Positions 33,719 to 44,762 are shown, counted from the stretch's first letter. The stretch: DNA of 64,000 bases from Leptidea sinapis (GCF_905404315.1 NC_066283.1:2914001-2978000), one strand, 5' to 3'. Notes: a model not told the origin generated them from the letters alone. Made by a program: numbers and translations.

Positions 33719-34576
33719 CTTTTCTCGCTAGTCGAGGTGAAAAGTTGTATGTTTCACACGAGAGCAAATTTTTTTTGTCTCGTGCCTTTAAATCACTCAC
33801 TACCTCAGTAGTCTATACTTCGCCAATTCGTAATTTAAAGTCAGCACTCGCAGCAAAAAATAACTTTGCTCACTTGTTGAACAAATAACTATTTTTTCTG
33901 ACATGCCGGAAAAACCTCGGTGGTTTTTTGCCTGTTATATATATATTAATAAATCATAATTCTATTTTTCATAATAAAAAAAAAATAAGACTACCACCGA
34001 CTCGTAAGCCTGCTTTTAGTGATTATAATCCACTAATAACTCAGGTGTTGAATTTTTATTGCTATTTTAAAATAATAATATTATGTACTATAAATATTAT
34101 AATTAATACTTATAAATAACATTTGCGTTAAGTACAGGTGAAAACAATTAAAAACTAAATAACAATTAAAATAAACTAACATAATTAACAGGTAAACCAA
34201 GATCTGGTACGTACCTCTGTCAAAGGATAAGTTTGGCCATACAAAGAGGTAACGTTGTCAGCTTCGTGGGAACCTGCCGACAGCGTTCGTAATGATATTC
34301 ACTATTGTAATTAATTAATTTTATTAGATTATTTAAGTTTTATTTTATTATTTTTTATATAAACAGTGTTATTAAGTCATGTGTAAATAATTTGACATGA
34401 AATTTAAAAAATAGTCAAAAAAATTAACTTATATAAAAAGTTATCTTACACAATGACTTAATGACATAGTATGCAAAAAGAGTTATTAATGATGTCATTA
34501 CACGCTGGCAGAAAACAGTTCTATCCCTTATGTACTCATTTAAATTGAAGACCAAAGAGAATTTAATTCTCTGTAA
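33681..34576. other. AT-rich spacer
   Basis: (AT)n at 33687-33714. A 109-residue open frame crossing it (33559-33888) is low-complexity and rejected. Confidence 0.45.
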
Positions 34577-34830
34577 TAAGAGACGGAACTACCTAAGTAA
34601 AAATTTAAATTAAGTTTAGTATGAAACGTGCAGTCATTTGACATAAGTTTAAAATAGTAGTAATTACAGTATCGCGATTGGCCACGAAGTATAATAATCC
34701 GGCTAAGTTTGAAAGCGAACAGTTCCTTATATCGTAGTTAGTGGATTTCGGCTATCTACTTTGTTTACAAGAATACAGCCGTCATCAGTCAATCTGTCAA
34801 AGACTGCACGTCTCATACAATCGAGTGAAT
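34577..34830 (+). repeat. Unknown repeat U, copy 2 (empty site for S12)
   Basis: Uninterrupted counterpart of 28238-28795; AAATAGTAGTAATTACAG at 34653-34670 spans the S12 insertion point. Confidence 0.8.
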
Positions 34831-35139
34831 GACTTCGTTCTTAGAGAGTTTCGCTAGCCTTCTGAAGACTTTTAAATCGAATTAAGGAAGATTTGGAAAG
34901 TCATTGTAAAACCTCAAATAGTCAGCCATGCACCACTGTATATTTTTACTTGCATCTCGTATTTAAAGGAAGTAATAAGAATCTCGTTTTAAGAACTCTT
35001 ATACTTTAAGGATCACTTTGCGGGCCGTACGTCCGTCCATCTGTCTGTCTGTCAAGACCTTTTACCTAGGGAACGCGTGGAGGTATCGAGTTGAAATTAA
35101 AACGATATACTCAAGTCTACAGTATCTTGAAGCTGTTAA
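34831..35139. other. Spacer with CTGT microsatellite
   Basis: CCGTCCATCTGTCTGTCTGTC at 35033-35053, then the small repeat shared with 15700. Confidence 0.5.
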
Positions 35140-35700
35140 AAAAACAATGCGTGCGTACAAAGTACACATGTCAGAAGTGAAACCTGCATGGTGCATGAAC
35201 CTCTAAAGTGCATGTAAATTCCTGGTACGTGTTGCTAGGAGGACAAATAATTTAAACCGCTATGAAAGACATTCCTACCACCACTAATATATATAATAAT
35301 ATGTTCTCCTGGTGTCTATGTAGTAATACGTCGTGCGCTTGGAGTCAGAATATATTAAGGTTTACTCGCGCCATACTTAAGACAATCTCTTCTTTATCTA
35401 TGATCGCCTGGTACCAAAACATCGTATTATGCTGCCTATCTCATTATCTCCCGTGTTAAATATTATTAATTGATGTGACAGCTCTTTTTACTGTTGCTTT
35501 TTCGTTTCATCGACTTTCAAATCACAACGATGATAAAGAAGGTTTCACTTCAATAGTAGGCATATTTCTGTCTCATTCTTTGCCGGCTTCATCCTACACA
35601 TTTTGTATTTGTGTCTCTTACATGTCGTTTTTTCCGTTGCCTCCGGTTTGAAATCATAACGACTCTAAAGAAGTTTCACTTCAATATAAGCGAAAGAAAA
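35140..35700 (+). repeat. Unknown repeat V, copy 2
   Basis: Counterpart of 29415-29860. The end holds an internal duplication: GACTTTCAAATCACAACGATGATAAAGAAG and GTTTGAAATCATAACGACTCTAAAGAAG. Confidence 0.78.
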
Positions 35701-36009
35701 AATGTTAGACCGCTTATGGCGCAAAAACTTATATTACATCTGTAACTAAAATATATAGGTACATTATACAAAAATGTGGTGGGCGAGTCCTACTCCCACT
35801 TGTTTGGTTTTTTAAAACTATTATTATTTTTATAATAATAAAAATGATCATTTTATTTAACAGCTACTTGTGGCTACAAGGTCCATAACATAATTACCTT
35901 ATAGTCATATACACATACATAATATATTTTATTATAACTTAAAATCTACGTCACATTTTCGCGGCGATGTAAGCCGCGGGTTCGGTAGCTTTCGGCGGTC
36001 GGCGATGTC
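35701..36009. other. AT-rich spacer
   Basis: Nothing recognised. Confidence 0.4.
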
Positions 36010-37020
36010 CGCAATACGTCACATCTTCACGTCCTGGAAGGTCGATATAATATGTTCTGTCGGGACGCAAACAACAAAACAGATAAAGTCTACTGCGTGA
36101 CGCGTCACCAACTTTTTGACCCCCAACCAGAACCTTGTCTTCTCAACCAAGTACTGAACAATTCTTAGGCCTTGGTGGTGCAGTGAAAGCGAGAGACGTA
36201 GATATACGTCGCTTGGATTACGGTACGCAGGAGCTGGTTTTGTCTTATCGGTGCTGTGCCACATCGATTACGACCAGGAGGCCTCCTCTTTTTCTGGTCC
36301 ACTTTAATGAAGCCATCCTTGTGGGTCTGGCCCTTAGACGCAGTTCTACAGAAAGAAAGAAAGAAAACCTGTTTATCTACGTCATTATACATTCTGATAA
36401 TAGTTCTTAAATTTATACTAATCTAATGACGCCAATGGGCCCTCAACTCAGCATAGTTGTGGTTCCGAAGGAATCCACAACGCTGGTCTTCCGTGGAAAC
36501 CCAGAGAGCGCTACTAACGCATAGTCCTGCCACACAAAGGTGTACAAACTATTTATTATCTATGAGCACAAAGCTCAAAAAATAGTTAAATACAAGCAGG
36601 ATCGTTGTGGGCGTGCCCGCTTCCACTTTCTGTCCTCAGCACTGTCCGCTCTTTAGGTTGCTGGCGGATGGCAACAGCATAGTCACGTTGAGGCGTTGAC
36701 GTACCGATATCAGGCGACACCTCCGAGAGGGGAGGAGGTGAGGGACGGCCGGCAGGTACATTACTGCTTACACGTACGGGGACAGCGACCGGTATCGAGT
36801 CTAATTTCGCTGATTCAAAACTCGCTGGCGAAGCAATGCATGCCCCACGCAACACGCAGTTGATGTTATTGGCCTCTGTTGACCTACTAACAACTATATT
36901 ATTGCGCAACGTCGCAGCTTCAGCTTGCAGGTCCCTTATGGTGTTTTGAGATGCCTTTAATTTCAACACTACATCTGCCAGGCTTGCCTTGAGGTTCGTG
37001 ATGTCCTTCAGCAACCTGGT
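36010..37020 (-). pseudogene. LINE gag-like ORF1, decayed
   Basis: Read right to left: a coiled-coil stretch (LKDITNLKASLADVVLKLKA ... DLQAEAATLRNN, 36900-37014), a Pro/Ser-rich linker (36650-36800), then after lesions a nucleic-acid-binding-like domain: QLLRTVIQATYIYVSRFHCT (36165-36230 region), LVEKTRFWLGVKKLVTRHAV and FVVCVPTEHI (36019-36140). This order fits ORF1 proteins of lepidopteran LINEs, which carry the element RNA. Frameshifts near 36420-36590 and 36165 break it. 36421-36540 in between holds a small hairpin (GTTGTGG / CCACAAC). Confidence 0.68.
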
Positions 37021-37529
37021 GACGTCGACATGTAAGAAGGTGACGTCGATCGTCAGGATCAGTTACATTCAGGAGAGTTATGACTTCCTAAAGACTTCTC
37101 TCTCCCCTTTCATCTCTCCTGCGGAACGGCATCTGGTCTCTTTTCATCAAAACCTCGTACAGGAGCATCTTGCTGTTGATGATCTCTTCACTCGTGAAAT
37201 TTGAGGCACATATCGGGATTATACTGATCTATAAATTGCGTGCTGAAGGAATGCCAGCAAATCATTGTCTATTGTGTTTTATGGCAATAGCTATTGAGTT
37301 TTTCGGAACTCATAGTCATAATAGCGTGCAGCGGCAGTTGCCGCGCAGATCGCGAATATAAATTATTAAATTCGTAAGTTCGTAAGTTCAGTGAGCATGT
37401 ACGTTACCGGAACTGAACTCTGTGTGCATACAATAGACCAGTTTATACATATATATTGTGTGACGAGACTTGTCTTAATAACTTTCTGGCTGACATGCCG
37501 TTTATACATACGATCTGTTTTATACACTA
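37021..37529. other. Spacer, possibly more ORF1 upstream
   Basis: 37021-37210 has similar base composition to the ORF1 fragment and may be its 5' continuation, but frames are not readable. 37370-37392 has TTCGTAAG twice in tandem. Confidence 0.35.
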
Positions 37530-37901
37530 CTAGCTGACTCAACAGACGTTGTTCTGTTCTGATAAAAAAAAAAAACGCTGTTTTATAGGAATTCGCCAAT
37601 AATATTTCAAAACATCAAGAATTATTTCGTAAAAAATGCTCCCTGTTGTTATAATGAAATTGTTTCACAGCAGAACTGTCAAACCGTGCGTCCCATTATT
37701 CTCTCATAGAAAATATGTCCATACAAAACAAATATTGAAAATAAAAATAATTATGGATCCCAATTCGAAATAAAAACTATCCTATCTCTCAAGTTGGACC
37801 AAATTGGACTCCATGAAGTAATCACCATTAAAATCCGTTCATAAGTTTAGGAGTCCATCGCGGACAAACAACGTGTCACGTAATTTCTATATATATTAAG
37901 A
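37530..37901 (-). mobile_element. Helitron-like element, complete ends
   Basis: On the minus strand it starts TCTTAATATATATAGAAATT and ends GTTGAGTCAGCTAG; flanks are A (37529) and T (37902) with no duplication. 372 bp, non-coding. Confidence 0.78.
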
Positions 37902-38434
37902 TGTTAAAAAACCTGTTCGATAATCGACACGAATGAATGATTGAATACCGAGCATTCAACGTCATATTGCCACCGCTAAAAATAAAATAAGAAATAAAAC
38001 CCCTTATTTTAAAAGCCAAAGATAAAATGAACATTTCATATTAAATGTTTTCAAAAATCTTGAGATTCCCTGACTTATTTATTCTACCAGTGAACTAAGG
38101 CCCCAGACCATCGCCCTGACCTCGGTGTCCTTTATTTTTATGTGATTTTAATTGTTTGATGTTTGTTATTTTATTTCATTTTTTTGATATTAATATTTTT
38201 TTTTATGAAATTAAGTGTATGACGAAACTTTATATTAATTATTTTATACTTTATTTGTTTCTTTACCTTTACTTTTAGGGATTTTTTATATTTTTAGTAA
38301 TATAAACACAATAATTATATATATATATAAAAAATATATAAAAATATATACATATATAAATTTTTAAGGCCATTGCTAATCAATGTTATGAGTTTAATAA
38401 ACGTTTTGATTTCAATTTAATTTCATTTAATTTT
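37902..38434. other. AT-rich spacer
   Basis: (TA)-rich low complexity at 38310-38360. A LINE-type A/T tail (TGATTTCAATTTAATTTCATTTAATT) at 38408-38433 precedes the S copies. Confidence 0.5.
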
Positions 38435-38646
38435 CAGACGTGCAGGATGTTCATCTGATGGTAATTGATACGTGCTGCATTACAATGCAGTGCCGCTCAA
38501 GATTCTTGATAAACCCAAAATTTCTGAGCGGCACTACAACTGCGCTCGTCACCTTGTGACATAATTTTTTGGTCTCATTTGCCCAGTAATTTGTAAAGTA
38601 ATGCTTACACATTACTGCTTCACGGCAGAAATAGGCACCGTGGTGG
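38435..38646 (-). mobile_element. S repeat copy S13a, 5' truncated
   Basis: Stops at GGCACCGTGGTGG, where the A tail (T-run 38648-38654) of the next S copy begins: one S inserted into or next to another. Confidence 0.82.
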
Positions 38647-38955
38647 CTTTTTTTATTAAAATACGGACGAGACTATCAGGACGTTCAGATGATAGTAATT
38701 GATACGCCCTGCCTATGAAAATTCTGTGCCGCTCAGGATTCTTGAAAAGCCCAAAAATTCTGAGCGGCACTACAATTGCGCTCGGCATCTTGAGACATAA
38801 GATGTGAAGTCTCATTTTCCCAGTAATTTGACTAGCTACGGCGCCCTTCAGACCGAAAGAAAGTAATGTTTACATATTACTGCTCCACGGCAGAAATAGG
38901 CGCCGTTGTGGTACCCATAATCTAGCCGGCATCCTGTGCAAAGGTGTCTCACATG
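38647..38955 (-). mobile_element. S repeat copy S13b
   Basis: Full copy; its 5' end (CTCACATGG) abuts the inverted repeat starting at 38956. Confidence 0.85.
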
Positions 38956-39655
38956 GGTGGAAGTGTGGAATGGTTACGAAGCAAATGAGCTACGAAAGTT
39001 TGAGTCCGACCAGCGGTGAGTATTGACCAGTAACGTAAAAGAGTGTAATACATAGTTTCTCAACCTTATTTTTCTCACCACCCACTTTGAGAAAAAAAAA
39101 ATTTCTAGAGGATTTTCGTGTATTTTTTTGCCTTTTTAGACTATATGCCCCCTAATTTTCTCTGGGTACTGCCCCCCCGGAAGTCTCAAACGCCCACAAG
39201 GGGGCGTTATCGCCCACGTCGAGAACCTAGGGTGTAATAGAACGAGAAAAGTTTAAATACGCTATATAGATCTCACACTAATATTTACTACTTAATTAAG
39301 GTTGTAAATAACATAGTTCAGGGATATTACATCAACCTTATTTGCATAACACATCCTGTACTTTTTCATACTAACAATACAATGTAGTATTATTAGCCAC
39401 ATTTTTATTAAAATCAGCAAAACATGTAAAATTAACTTTTAACGTAGACAGAGCTGTACATAACCCTAATTGCTTGCCGTGAATACTTTATAAGAGACTG
39501 CTTGATAATTATAATTGTTTGCTCTTAGCGGCACTTGAGTTTCAAAGCGCCACTATATTAATTAGCTTAACGGTATGTTTCACTTGTCAACACTCACCGC
39601 TGCTCGCACTCAAACGTTCGTAGCTCATTTTTTTCGTAACCATTCCACACTTCCA
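38956..39655. repeat. 700-bp foldback with about 77-bp inverted ends
   Basis: 38954-39032 (GGTGGAAGTGTGGAATGGTT, ATGAGCTACGAAAGTTTGAG, CAGCGGTGAGTATTGACCA) recurs reversed at about 39575-39656. Both arms are followed outward by S 5' ends in mirror orientation (S13b left, S6 right), extending the symmetry to over 300 bp per side. The centre (39033-39574) is non-coding, with an odd GGGGGCGTT / AACGCCC stretch near 39188-39210. Confidence 0.82.
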
Positions 39656-39892
39656 CCAGTAGGTTCCGTTGCACAGGATGCCGACTAAATTATGGGTAAG
39701 AAACGGCGCCTATTTCGGTCGTGAAGCAGTAATGTGTAAGCATTACTGTGTTTCGGTCTGAAGGGCGCGCAAGCTAGTGAAATTACTGGGCGAATGAGAC
39801 TTAACATATTATTGTTTCAAGGTGACGAGCGTAGTTGTAGCGTCGTTCAGAAATTTCGGGTTTTTCAATAATCTAGAGCGGCACTGCATTGT
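39656..39892 (+). mobile_element. S repeat copy S6, 3' truncated
   Basis: Runs from CCAGTAGG to GGCACTGCATTGTA. Confidence 0.82.
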
Positions 39893-39904
39893 ACACTGCA
39901 AGAA

Positions 39905-40866
39905 AACAAAAACCTGTGTGCAATGGTTTTGATGAAACCTTAGATCTGGTAGTAAAATTAAAATCCCAGCTATATGAAGGTGAGGAAGTTATAAACTCTC
40001 ATAAAACATCAGATGAAGGTTCCAAGGCTTCTCAAACACCTATTTAATGAGTTGGTCGGAAGAGCCCCAGATTTAGTCTCACCAGACCAAATACCCAATT
40101 ATAAATCAACTAATGTTAGTGTGGGCACTGTGGCTTTCCACCCAGCTCATTTATGTAAAAATAAATTTAAGAAGTAAGTTAGATTACCAAAATTCATTTG
40201 AAAAAACAATAACATTGTAAACAAAAACAAAGTTTCATGTGCAAAATTTTCTAAACTATGCCGGGAAAGAAATCAGCAGAAATTACAAACTGAAGAACTC
40301 TGTATAGATTTGGAAAATATTAGAAGAGATTATAAGGAAAGTGTGAGCTCTCTTCAGTCTGAGCTATAAACATTACAAAAAAATCTGGATCATGTGTCTC
40401 AACTATATGAGATTTCTCAAAAAGACATAGCAGAACGCATAACAGCTATGGATGAATTGATTAAGTTAAGCACCTATAACACAGAGTGTTTTAATTCATC
40501 ACTAAACTGTCAGTTTTCTCCGGGCCCTTCGAGCAAAAAAAGTGACATAAAATTAATTTCTCAGTCTGTCGGAATTCACACTTCTCCTGGTATTGAAAAT
40601 CAACATCCACAAATACTTTCTTCCCATAAGAAACATATAAAGATCTACAGTGATGATCTGGGAAGAAATTTGGGGTTGATTTTTCATAAAATAAGTAACG
40701 GGCAGTTAGTAACAAATATTTTCATGCCAGGGGCAACTTATTATCAAATTATTAAACAAATTACTAGTGATACTCACTGCTCTAATACTTCTATTGTTGT
40801 AATGATTGGGAGAAGAGGTAATTTAAATAAAAAAAAAAATTACGAAAAGTGTACAGTGACTTTATA
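39905..40866 (+). pseudogene. Second LINE: ORF1, coiled-coil
   Basis: Weakly joined open blocks: NGFDETLDLVVKLKSQLYEG (39917-), then VPRLLKHLFNELVGRAPDLV, then after stops EELCIDLENIRRDYKESVSS and a 157-residue open frame 40394-40867 starting MSQLYEISQKDIAERITAMD. Repeated hydrophobic heptads predict a coiled coil around 40290-40470, as in LINE ORF1 proteins. Whether the first two blocks belong to the same protein is uncertain. The endonuclease ORF follows at 41527 on the same strand, which supports the LINE reading. Confidence 0.6.
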
Positions 40867-41229
40867 AATAAATACTTAAAAATAATTAAATAATACTTAT
40901 AAATAATAATACCTCAATTCCTTAATAACTTTATAAATAAAGACTTACTTAAATACCTTAAAAATAGAAAATCTTATAATATTCACATCCATATATGCCT
41001 GATTTGCCACAGGAAAACAAAATAAGATATAATTTGAACAATATGTTAACCCTATAGTCTCATTCTAATTATTCAACATGTAATGATAATAAATTATCTA
41101 GTAAAATACAGATAATATACATAAATAATTTAATTAATTATAAAATACGTAATATATTGACATCTGATAGGTTACACCTATCTAATTACTATAAAAGACA
41201 AATAGGAAAATCGCTATCATATTATTTAT
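40867..41229. other. AT-rich inter-ORF segment
   Basis: Separates ORF1 and ORF2 of the second LINE; no gene seen. Confidence 0.45.
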
Positions 41230-41948
41230 TTTATAACACGGCCAACTATTTGCAATTCCGTCTCCTGCTTCTTATGAGCAGGTTAGTTGTAAGTTGATAA
41301 GCACTGCTTCTTTTGAGCAGTGTGATAACTTTTTGGACTCCGCTTCTATTGAGCAGAGTATTAATTTAATGACCACTGCTTCTATTGAGCAGTGTAATTT
41401 AAGTAAAGATTTGGAATATTTTCCAAAAAATTAAACATTAAGACAATAGGGGACTCCTCTAGCAGTGTAAAAACAAGTAATTTAACATGTACTAGAATAA
41501 GTAATAATTGTAAAATTGCAAACCTGATGCACCAAAACATGCAAGGATTATTTGGTAAAGAACTTGAACTGGAGTTATTTATGGATCAAAAAGATATACA
41601 TATTTTATGTTCAACAGAGCACTGGCTCAGAAGATATGAGCTCATCTTTAACTTCAGTGTTCATCAGGTGGCAAGTGCGTTTTGCAGAGAAAAGGCTACA
41701 CATGGTGGTTCTCTTATACTTGTAAGTAAATTATTTAAATTCAAAGAACGTGAAGATATTGTAGGCCTCTCTGTTGAACGTACCTTTGAAATAGCCTGTG
41801 CAGAGCTCAATCACACCATTGTTGTTAGTATATACAGACCCCCAGATGCAGTATATGAATTATTTGAAAGTGTATTGGAGGAGGTTTTATTAAAATTATG
41901 TAAGTTGAAGAAGTATATCACAATATGTGGTGATTTTAATGCGACTGA
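41230..41948 (+). pseudogene. Second LINE: start of ORF2, endonuclease domain
   Basis: 41255-41430 encodes a repetitive leader (see 41264), then after a frameshift ORF2 continues NLMHQNMQGLFGKELELELF, CSTEHWLRR (catalytic E), HGGSLILV, SIYRPP and CGDFNA (GDxN). These are APE-type LINE endonuclease motifs. The frame breaks at about 41948 where the tail of a CR1 LINE (copy C4, minus strand) is inserted; the reverse transcriptase is not found. Confidence 0.82.
41264..41394 (+). repeat. Four hairpin-forming coding repeats, about 36-nt period
   Basis: 41264-41282, 41302-41322, 41337-41359 and 41374-41394 each form CACTGCT...AGCAGTG-type stems and encode (T/S)AS(Y/F/I)EQ. The first unit has the paired change CCTGCT/AGCAGG. 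Confidence 0.85.
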
Positions 41949-42580
41949 TCTGAGAAGAATGGGCGCAAGAAACTCAGGCGGTTTTTTTTAAATAAAAATA
42001 TGGATTACTATGTAATATCGTACAATAAACATTTAGAATTAAAGAGCCTGAGGGTGTCCGCTTCATTCCCAGTCTATGCTATCGTTAAGAAAATCGTTAA
42101 TGTTGAAATAACCTTTTCCACACAATCATTTTTTTAACAATCCTATTACTATTATAAATGTGAAAGTTTTTATGTCTGGATGTATGTTTGAACTTCTTTA
42201 ACGCAAAAACTACTGATTGGATTTTGATTAAGCTTTACAATAATATAGCTTACACGCCAGAATAACACATAGGCTATTTATTAATTATAAAACTATCGCG
42301 TGAATTATACTTTATATGGCAAAACAACGTTTGCCGGGTCAGCTAGTTCTTTTATGTTTCGTAACACGTTTGTTTTGGGATCATATTGCAAAAGTATAAT
42401 AAACGCCCAATAAAACACTTACTAACTCGACTTAATCGAGTAGTAGGCATAAAAAGTTTATGTTTGTTCCTCGTGTTAACATTATGATTGTCACAGTTTC
42501 TAGCAAATTCTTCAATGTGCTTATGAACATATAGAACATTATCATGAATATATTGAGAAGCAACAGTCAAAAATTTTTTT
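41949..42580 (-). pseudogene. CR1-type LINE 3' end, copy C4, with Helitron inside
   Basis: Minus strand: VASQYIHDNVLYVHKHIEEF, NTRNKHKLFMPTTRLSRVSK, then the C-terminal stretch split by the Helitron at 42141-42346, then 3' UTR to 41949. Confidence 0.85.
42141..42346 (+). mobile_element. Non-autonomous Helitron, exact insertion
   Basis: Starts TCCTATTACTATTATAAATG, ends GCCGGGTCAGCTAG. Host LINE reads AACAA before and TTCTTTTA after; sister CR1 copies (33379, 54953) have AACAATTCTTTTAA uninterrupted. So insertion was between A and T without duplication, the Helitron rule. Confidence 0.88.
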
Positions 42581-42624
42581 TTTTTAAATTTTCCCCTTCT
42601 TTATGATTTAATTCAGTTCATTTA

Positions 42625-42832
42625 GTAAAAAAGTTTTCCTTCCTTCCTTGTGCGCTGTTTCCGGGACGATACGACATTGGTTCCTTCAAAAAAAGCGCGT
42701 ACACCTTCCTTAAAGGCCGGCAACGCTCTTGTGATTCCTCTGGTGTTGCAAGAGAATGTGGGCGGCGGTGATCACTTAACACCAGGTGACCCGTACGCTC
42801 TATTGTCCTCCTATTCCATAAAAAAACATACA
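42625..42832 (+). pseudogene. J-family LINE 3' end, copy J2
   Basis: Last codons (RCFRDDTT.../KKARTPSLKAGNALVIPLVLQ in overlapping frame) and tail GGTGATCACTTAACACCAGG to a short A-run at 42822-42828. Confidence 0.8.
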
Positions 42833-42962
42833 TTTATAAACTCATCTCATCTAATTTTTATAATGCCGTATTAGGATATTTTATAACAATCAAAGAAAAC
42901 AAATACATAACGTACTACAGTTCGCTTCAGAAGTCTGTTTATATTGTATATTAAAATATTAA

Positions 42963-43549
42963 AAATAAAAAAGCGGCCAACTGTGAGTCGGACTTGCCCA
43001 TGATGAATCCGTAGTAGCTAGTAACATAATATAAAAGGTCTTGTAGTTCGTTGTAACGATTTATGATATCGTATTTAAAAAAAAACATATGAGATCTCGT
43101 TCAAAGTTTTTGGTGGAACTTTGCTTTGTAATGTACATCTAATATTTATCTTAAGTTCTATCACTCTCTTATTTTACAACTTAGAGGGGGGGATACACAT
43201 TTTACCACTTTGGAAGTGCTTCTAGCGCACACTATTCAGTTTACAAAAAAAAATATATTAGAAACTTCAATATTTATTTTGAAGACCTATCCATAAATGT
43301 GAATACACGTATGGGTTTGATGAAAAAAAAAATTTGAATTTTATTTCTACGTTTGGGGAACCCCTAAAATTTATTGTTTTTTTTTTCTATTTTTGAAATC
43401 CTAATGCGGTTCACAGACCACATCTACTTACCAAGTTTCAACAGTATAGTTCTTATAGTTTCGGAAAAAAGTGGCTGTGACAGACAGACAGACATTACGA
43501 ATCAATATGGGCTCCGTTTTTTGGCATTTGGCTACGGAACCCTAAAAAT
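42963..43549 (+). repeat. Dispersed repeat W, copy 1
   Basis: Starts AAGCGGCCAACTGTGAGTCG and ends TTTGGCTACGGAACCCTAAA. Contains CAGACAGACAGACA at 43481-43494. Partner copy at 54062-54998. Confidence 0.82.
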
Positions 43550-43969
43550 GACGTTTTTTAACCGACTGTTTTTTCTTCTGGCGAAGAAGGGTTATGGCTT
43601 TCGAAAGTATTTATGTATGTATAATTATATATCTGGCACGCTCTGTTGTATGGAAGGCTTGATAGATTTAGTTTCAAAGTTGTCATTAAATCCTATTAAT
43701 TGTGAAAGTGACATTGGATACCTCCACGCGGTGAAGGCGGTATCAGTTTTTTCTGGCTAAAACTCATTCACTAATAAAACTGAAGCTGAGAAACAGAGTC
43801 ACAAACACTGGTTTGTATGAAAGAAAGAAGAAAAAAAAAGATTTTTTATTTTGAAACGTATAAGTAGTAGACACAAATAAAAAAATATAATATAAACTTA
43901 TGATAGAGATAAACATGCAAAAAACAAAACGACTGAATCATTAATGTTAAGAACAAATATGATATACAT
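43550..43969. other. Spacer, repeat-like start
   Basis: 43557-43770 begins TTTTAACCGACTGTTTTTTC, related to the 21625 repeat. No gene. Confidence 0.4.
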
Positions 43970-44530
43970 TTATTCAAACAAAACAAATCTTATAACTATA
44001 TTCACAAATCTTATAACTATATTCACAATACTATGACTACATAAAATTAAAACTATCATTACGCGGAAGCGTACCAAGAATACTGGCAGAATTTTCGCGT
44101 TGGCTGGTCCGTTGACCGAGATAGCTGCCAACGCTTGGGTTTCCTGTAGCCTTATTGAGGCGCGAAGATAGTATTTAGAACATTCTCCGCGCCTCTGGGC
44201 CCCACGGGCCAAGTTTCTCGACACCAAACGGCACAAATATGTATGACTCACTGACACATATTTGCCACGCTTGCCGTATTCGGCAGTCGAAGCAGCAGCC
44301 CCATCACCAACTGACGTAACTTGGACATGAGAAGGACCCAGAGTGTCGACGCAAGTCGCGTCTCCAACCAGCGCCTTCCCCGTGCCCAAGCCACCAGCGT
44401 CATTCCATCAGGACGCTTGCTATCGCGGCGGGTAATACCATTTGCTCTCAAACAGCTGGTATATTAAGAGCGGCAAATTCCCTGCGGATGACTTCTTTAA
44501 TGCTGGCGTGACGACTGACACGGCCTGCGG
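43970..44530 (-). pseudogene. Retroelement C-terminus with restriction-like endonuclease signature (copy R3)
   Basis: Longest copy of the R family. Read right to left: RDSKRPDGMTLVAWARGR (about 44380-44440), after a frameshift VGDATCVDTLGPSHV (44335-44365), KRGKYVSV, GAQRRGECSKYYLRAS frame with the alternative GPEARRMF, ending AIQRGNAAS-like and an A/T tail near 43975. RPDG followed by WD-T-type D.T resembles the active-site spacing of PD-(D/E)XK nucleases, but the W is changed to G here and the assignment is my inference. A 24-bp direct repeat (AATCTTATAACTATATTCACA) lies at 43984-44029. Confidence 0.6.
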
Positions 44531-44762
44531 ATTTTAGGCAGGATTACCCGAAAAATTAATTCTACTATATACGATTTAAAAAATGGTCCCAACTCAGCAT
44601 GTTTGCTGGTTTGAAAACCAACGCTGGTCTTCCATTGGGCCATTTGGTGAATATTTTACTACGCTAAATACTTAGCTTACGCTAAATAGCTAATATTTAG
44701 ATAAAAATAAAGCAAAACTATTTATTGGTAGAAAACTAAAAGTAGCGTGGAATAAAGACTAA
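44531..44762. other. Unassigned segment upstream of R3
   Basis: AACTCAGCATGTTTGCTGGT ... ACGCTGGTCTTCC (44589-44633) matches the hairpin segment at 36450-36495, so both belong to one dispersed repeat. Confidence 0.45.

Noticed and set aside
33559..33888. 109-residue open frame as a gene
   Set aside because: It crosses a Helitron end and an (AT)n microsatellite that gives an IYIYIY run.
40394..40867. Independent host gene of 157 residues
   Set aside because: It is followed on the same strand by a LINE endonuclease ORF and has the coiled-coil composition of ORF1 proteins.
43374..43760. 128-residue open frame as a gene
   Set aside because: It lies across repeat W and its neighbour; the other W copy has no such frame.
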